Shown here: positions 61,282 through 64,000 of the stretch, in pieces
How positions within the stretch are numbered: position 1 is the first letter of the stretch
Layout of the letters: each line of letters opens with the position of its first letter
Assembly (NCBI RefSeq): GCF_033568475.1
Contig: NC_133120.1
Coordinates: forward strand, 88,926,151 to 88,990,150
DNA: 64,000 nucleotides
Direction: 5' to 3'
Origin: Henckelia pumila
Taxonomy: Eukaryota; Streptophyta; Magnoliopsida; Lamiales; Gesneriaceae
The notes under the pieces: generated by a model
Told to the model about the DNA's origin: nothing
Database searches by the model: none
The model's input: only the letters and a program-made list of their open reading frames with translations
Translations under genes and position numbers: made by a program

Positions 61282-63741
61282 ACTTTTCAAAGTTGGATCT
61301 CAAGTCGGGGTATCATCAGATTCGTGTTCAACCTCAGGACATTCCTAAAACAGCGTTTCGAACGCACGAAGGGCATTATGAATTTATAGTAATGCCCTTT
61401 GGACTGAAAAACGCTCCAGCAACATTCCAAGCCACGATGAATGAGGTATTTTGGCTTTATCTGAGGAAATTTGTGCTGGTATTTTTTGATGACATATTGA
61501 TTTATAGTGAAGGATGGGAGGAACACGATGCATGTGAAAACGGTGTTAGATGTGTTGGTGCGTAACAGGCTTGTCTTGAATAAAAAAAAAATGTCACTTT
61601 GGGTTGTGTCAAGTTGAATACTTGGGACATATTATCACTGGCCAGGGGGTGATGGTGGATTCGAACAAAATCGAAAGCGTTAGTCGTTGGCCGAGACCAC
61701 AAAACACAAAGGCTTTGAGAGGATTTCTTGGGTTGACTGGTTACTACAGGAAGTTCATTCGAGACTATGGAAAGATTGCAAGACCTCTTACCGACCAGCT
61801 AAAGAAAAACAATTTTTGCTGGAACGATTTGGCAGAGGATGCATTTGTTAAGCTTAAGAATACACTTATAACTGCTCCGGTTTTGAGAATGCCTTATTTT
61901 GATAAGGAGTTTGTGGTTGAGTGTGATGCATCGGGAGTTGGTCTAGGGGCTGTATTGACACAAGAAGGCAGACCTGTTGCCTACTACAGCAAGGCGCTGG
62001 CCGATCGAGCTTTAACAAAATTAACCTATGAAAGAGAGCTAATGGCTTTGGTTTTGGCAGTTCAACATTGGCGTCATCTTTTGGGACACAAGTTTATAGT
62101 GCTCACAGACCATAAACCATTACGAAGCCTCCTTCAGCAACGCATAACCACTCCAGACCAACAATATTGGTTGGCCAAATTGCTCGGCTATGAGTTTGAA
62201 ATCAAGCATAAGGCTGGTATGGATAATGGAGCAGCAGATGCTTTGTCACGGAGAGAGGACAGAGGCGGCTTGGCTGTTTTAACAAAAGCAAAATGGGTTG
62301 AGATAAATGAAGTTAAGAAGGCAGTGTGGAAAGATCCAGAACTGCGGAAAATTATTGATAAGCTCCGGAAGGAGAATGAGGGCTGCACACATTATCGATT
62401 AGTCAACGAGTGTTTGTTGCACAAAGGCAGATTGGTAGTTCCCCGTTCGTCGCAGTGGGTTTCCAAGTTGTTAAATGAATTTCATACCACACCAGTTGGA
62501 GGCCATTTCGGGGCATTACGAACGTATAAAAGAGTGGCGAGTAATTTCTTTTGGAAAGGAATGAAAAAAGATGTCCGTCAGTTTGTGGCTGAATGCGTAA
62601 TTTGTCAGCAACAAAAGTATGAAGCCACCAAACCAGCAGGTTTGCTACAACCTTTGGCTATTCCAATGATGATTTGGGAGGATTTAGCAATGGATTTTAT
62701 TACCGGGCTTCCAAAGTCAAAAGGATATGATGTTATCTTCGTTGTGATCGACAGGTTATTCAAATATGGACACTTTCTTTTATTGAAACATCCCTACAAA
62801 GCTAGTACAGTGGCGGATGTGTTTATAAAAAACGTGGTGAAATTGCATGGGGTTCCAAAGACGATTGTGAGTGATAGGGATGCTGTATTTATGAGTCTGT
62901 TTTGGTCCGAACTCTTCAGGGTACAGGGGACTCAACTGAAAATGAGTACTTCATATCACCCGAAAACCGTTGGACAGAGTGAGACATTGAATAAGTGCGT
63001 TGAGACTTATTTACGTTGCTTCTGTTCGGAGCAACCCAAGAATTGGGCTCAGTGGCTGCATTGGGCCGAGTATTGGTACAATACCTCCTATCACACATCC
63101 GCAGGAATGAGTCCTTTCGAAGTGGTATATGGACGCAAACCACCTGCCATGATTCGATTTCTTCCGGGCGAGACAGTGGTAGCAGCTGTATCGCAGGCCT
63201 TGTGGATAGCGATGAACTATTAAGGCAGCTGAAATATAATCTTGAAAGAGCTCAACAACATATGACGAAGCAGGCTAACAAAAAGCGGAGAGATGTTGAT
63301 TTTCAGGAAGGTGATATGGTGTATTTGAAGTTGCGACCACATCGACAAAACTCGATTTGCACAAGAGTTTTTCAGAAGTTAGCTGCCAGATTTTATGGGC
63401 CTTTTAAGATTAAGAAGAAGGTGGGGACAGTGGCTTACAGATTACAGTTACCTGAGGGGTCTAGAGTACACCCGGTCTTTCATGTCTCATGTTTGAAACG
63501 AGCAGTGGGTAACCATGATGTTGTGATCAGATTACCAGATGAACTGGACACTGATTTATTCATGACATTTGAACCTGATGAGGTGTTAGCAGGGCGGATT
63601 AAACACATAGCAGTGCAGCCCTATCAACAGCTCCTAATACGATGGAAAGGACGAACTGATGAGGAAGCAACATGGGAGAACCTGGGAGATTTCCAAAGAC
63701 AATTTCCTGAATTTCGCCTTGAGGACAAGGCGATTTTTTAG
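61282..63741 (+). pseudogene. Reina-like reverse transcriptase 3' part, RNase H, integrase and chromodomain
   Basis: Frame 1 (to 61565) has [29 protein letters not shown] and the FFDDILIYS box. A shift near 61560-61600 leads to 61604-63223: VEYLGHIITGQGV, RNase H VVECDASGVGLGAVL and LTDHKPLRSLL, HHCC zinc region (HTTPVGGHFGALRTY, CVICQQQK), integrase MDFITGLPKSKGYD, VSDRDAVF and YHPKTVGQSE. A second shift near 63200 leads to the integrase C-terminus (FHVSCLKRAV) and a chromodomain-like tail, QLLIRWKGRTDEEATWE, ending at TAG 63739-63741. The purine-rich GGAGGCCGG follows, just before the right LTR. Confidence 0.9.
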
Positions 63742-63752
63742 GAGGCCGGTAC

Positions 63753-64000
63753 TGTTATGAGCCCAGATTCAAATATGCAAGATCTTGATCCATTGGGCCC
63801 AGGAACCTCAAATTCAAAGGGCCCAAGTGAAACTGAAGATGAAAAGCCCAAGACAATCAAAGTGTATGTTAGGAGAAACAAACGAAACACACGTGAAGGG
63901 AAAGAGAATATATAATAGCAGTTAGTTGGTATGAGATGGTATGAGAGATTTGATTTCTTGTTGAGAGAGTAACTAGCACTTAGCTAGGGAGTTACTTATT
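63753..64000 (+). repeat. Right LTR of the Reina-like element (cut by window end)
   Basis: The first 248 of an expected 362 bases, beginning TGTTATGAGCCC as the left LTR does. Confidence 0.92.

Larger units (their letters stand above)
56176..64000 (+). mobile_element. Ty3/gypsy chromovirus (Reina-like), degenerate, runs past the window end
   Basis: Short LTRs (362 bp) begin TGTTATGA and end TCATAACA, a perfect 8-bp inverted pair. The left LTR is 56176-56537 and the right starts at 63753. Gag, protease, reverse transcriptase, RNase H, integrase and a chromodomain are present in order, but frames change at about 57285, 58140-58248, 61560 and 63200, and a solo LTR splits the reverse transcriptase. 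No primer site for tRNA-Met is evident after the left LTR. Short LTRs and the C-terminal chromodomain suggest Reina. The target duplication cannot be checked because the right end is outside the window. Confidence 0.9.

Overview
This is plant nuclear DNA, most likely from a eudicot. It has GT-AG introns, AT-rich intergenic sequence and layered plant transposons. Only two genes look intact, both on the + strand: a LAMMER-type protein kinase of the AFC2 class (45727-49093, 11 exons, 430 aa) and a plastid-type quinolinate synthase with an N-terminal SufE domain (50841-55536, 7 exons, 722 aa). In both genes the exon phases join without any break. The species cannot be read from the sequence; an asterid is only a guess.

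The left two thirds is a tandem segmental duplication of the region upstream of the kinase gene. Unit A (1-10040) and unit B (16172-45677) each carry an F-box pseudogene followed by a copy of the kinase promoter. Unit C (11432-14590) keeps only the 3' part. Only unit B still leads into the kinase. A and B share a MITE and deletions that C lacks, so they are closest relatives although C lies between them.

Mobile elements account for most of the length, and the duplicated copies supply empty sites that fix their ends. Unit A holds an LTR-internal-LTR-internal-LTR array (1116-7928, TSD CTTGT) with no coding sequence. Unit B is split by a CACTA transposon (16359-33240, TSD GGT) and by a young chromovirus of the Tekay/Del type (34212-43676, TSD CATGC). 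The CACTA element carries an unidentified multi-exon gene-like series on the minus strand. One of those exons is split by a Ty1/copia element (19671-32044, TSD GTTAT), whose left LTR is in turn split by a solo LTR (20421-23136, TSD CCATT).

Right of the quinolinate synthase gene, a Reina-like chromovirus with short LTRs (56176 to beyond the window end) is interrupted in its reverse transcriptase by a second solo LTR of that same family (58669-61276, TSD TAAAT). A Mutator-like N-terminal ORF with 28-residue repeats (10716-11438) lies between units A and C.

I found no rRNA gene, tRNA gene or CRISPR array. I see no new enzymatic or defence system. The unusual content is the nested insertion record, the triple-LTR array, the gene-carrying CACTA element and the repeated kinase promoter.
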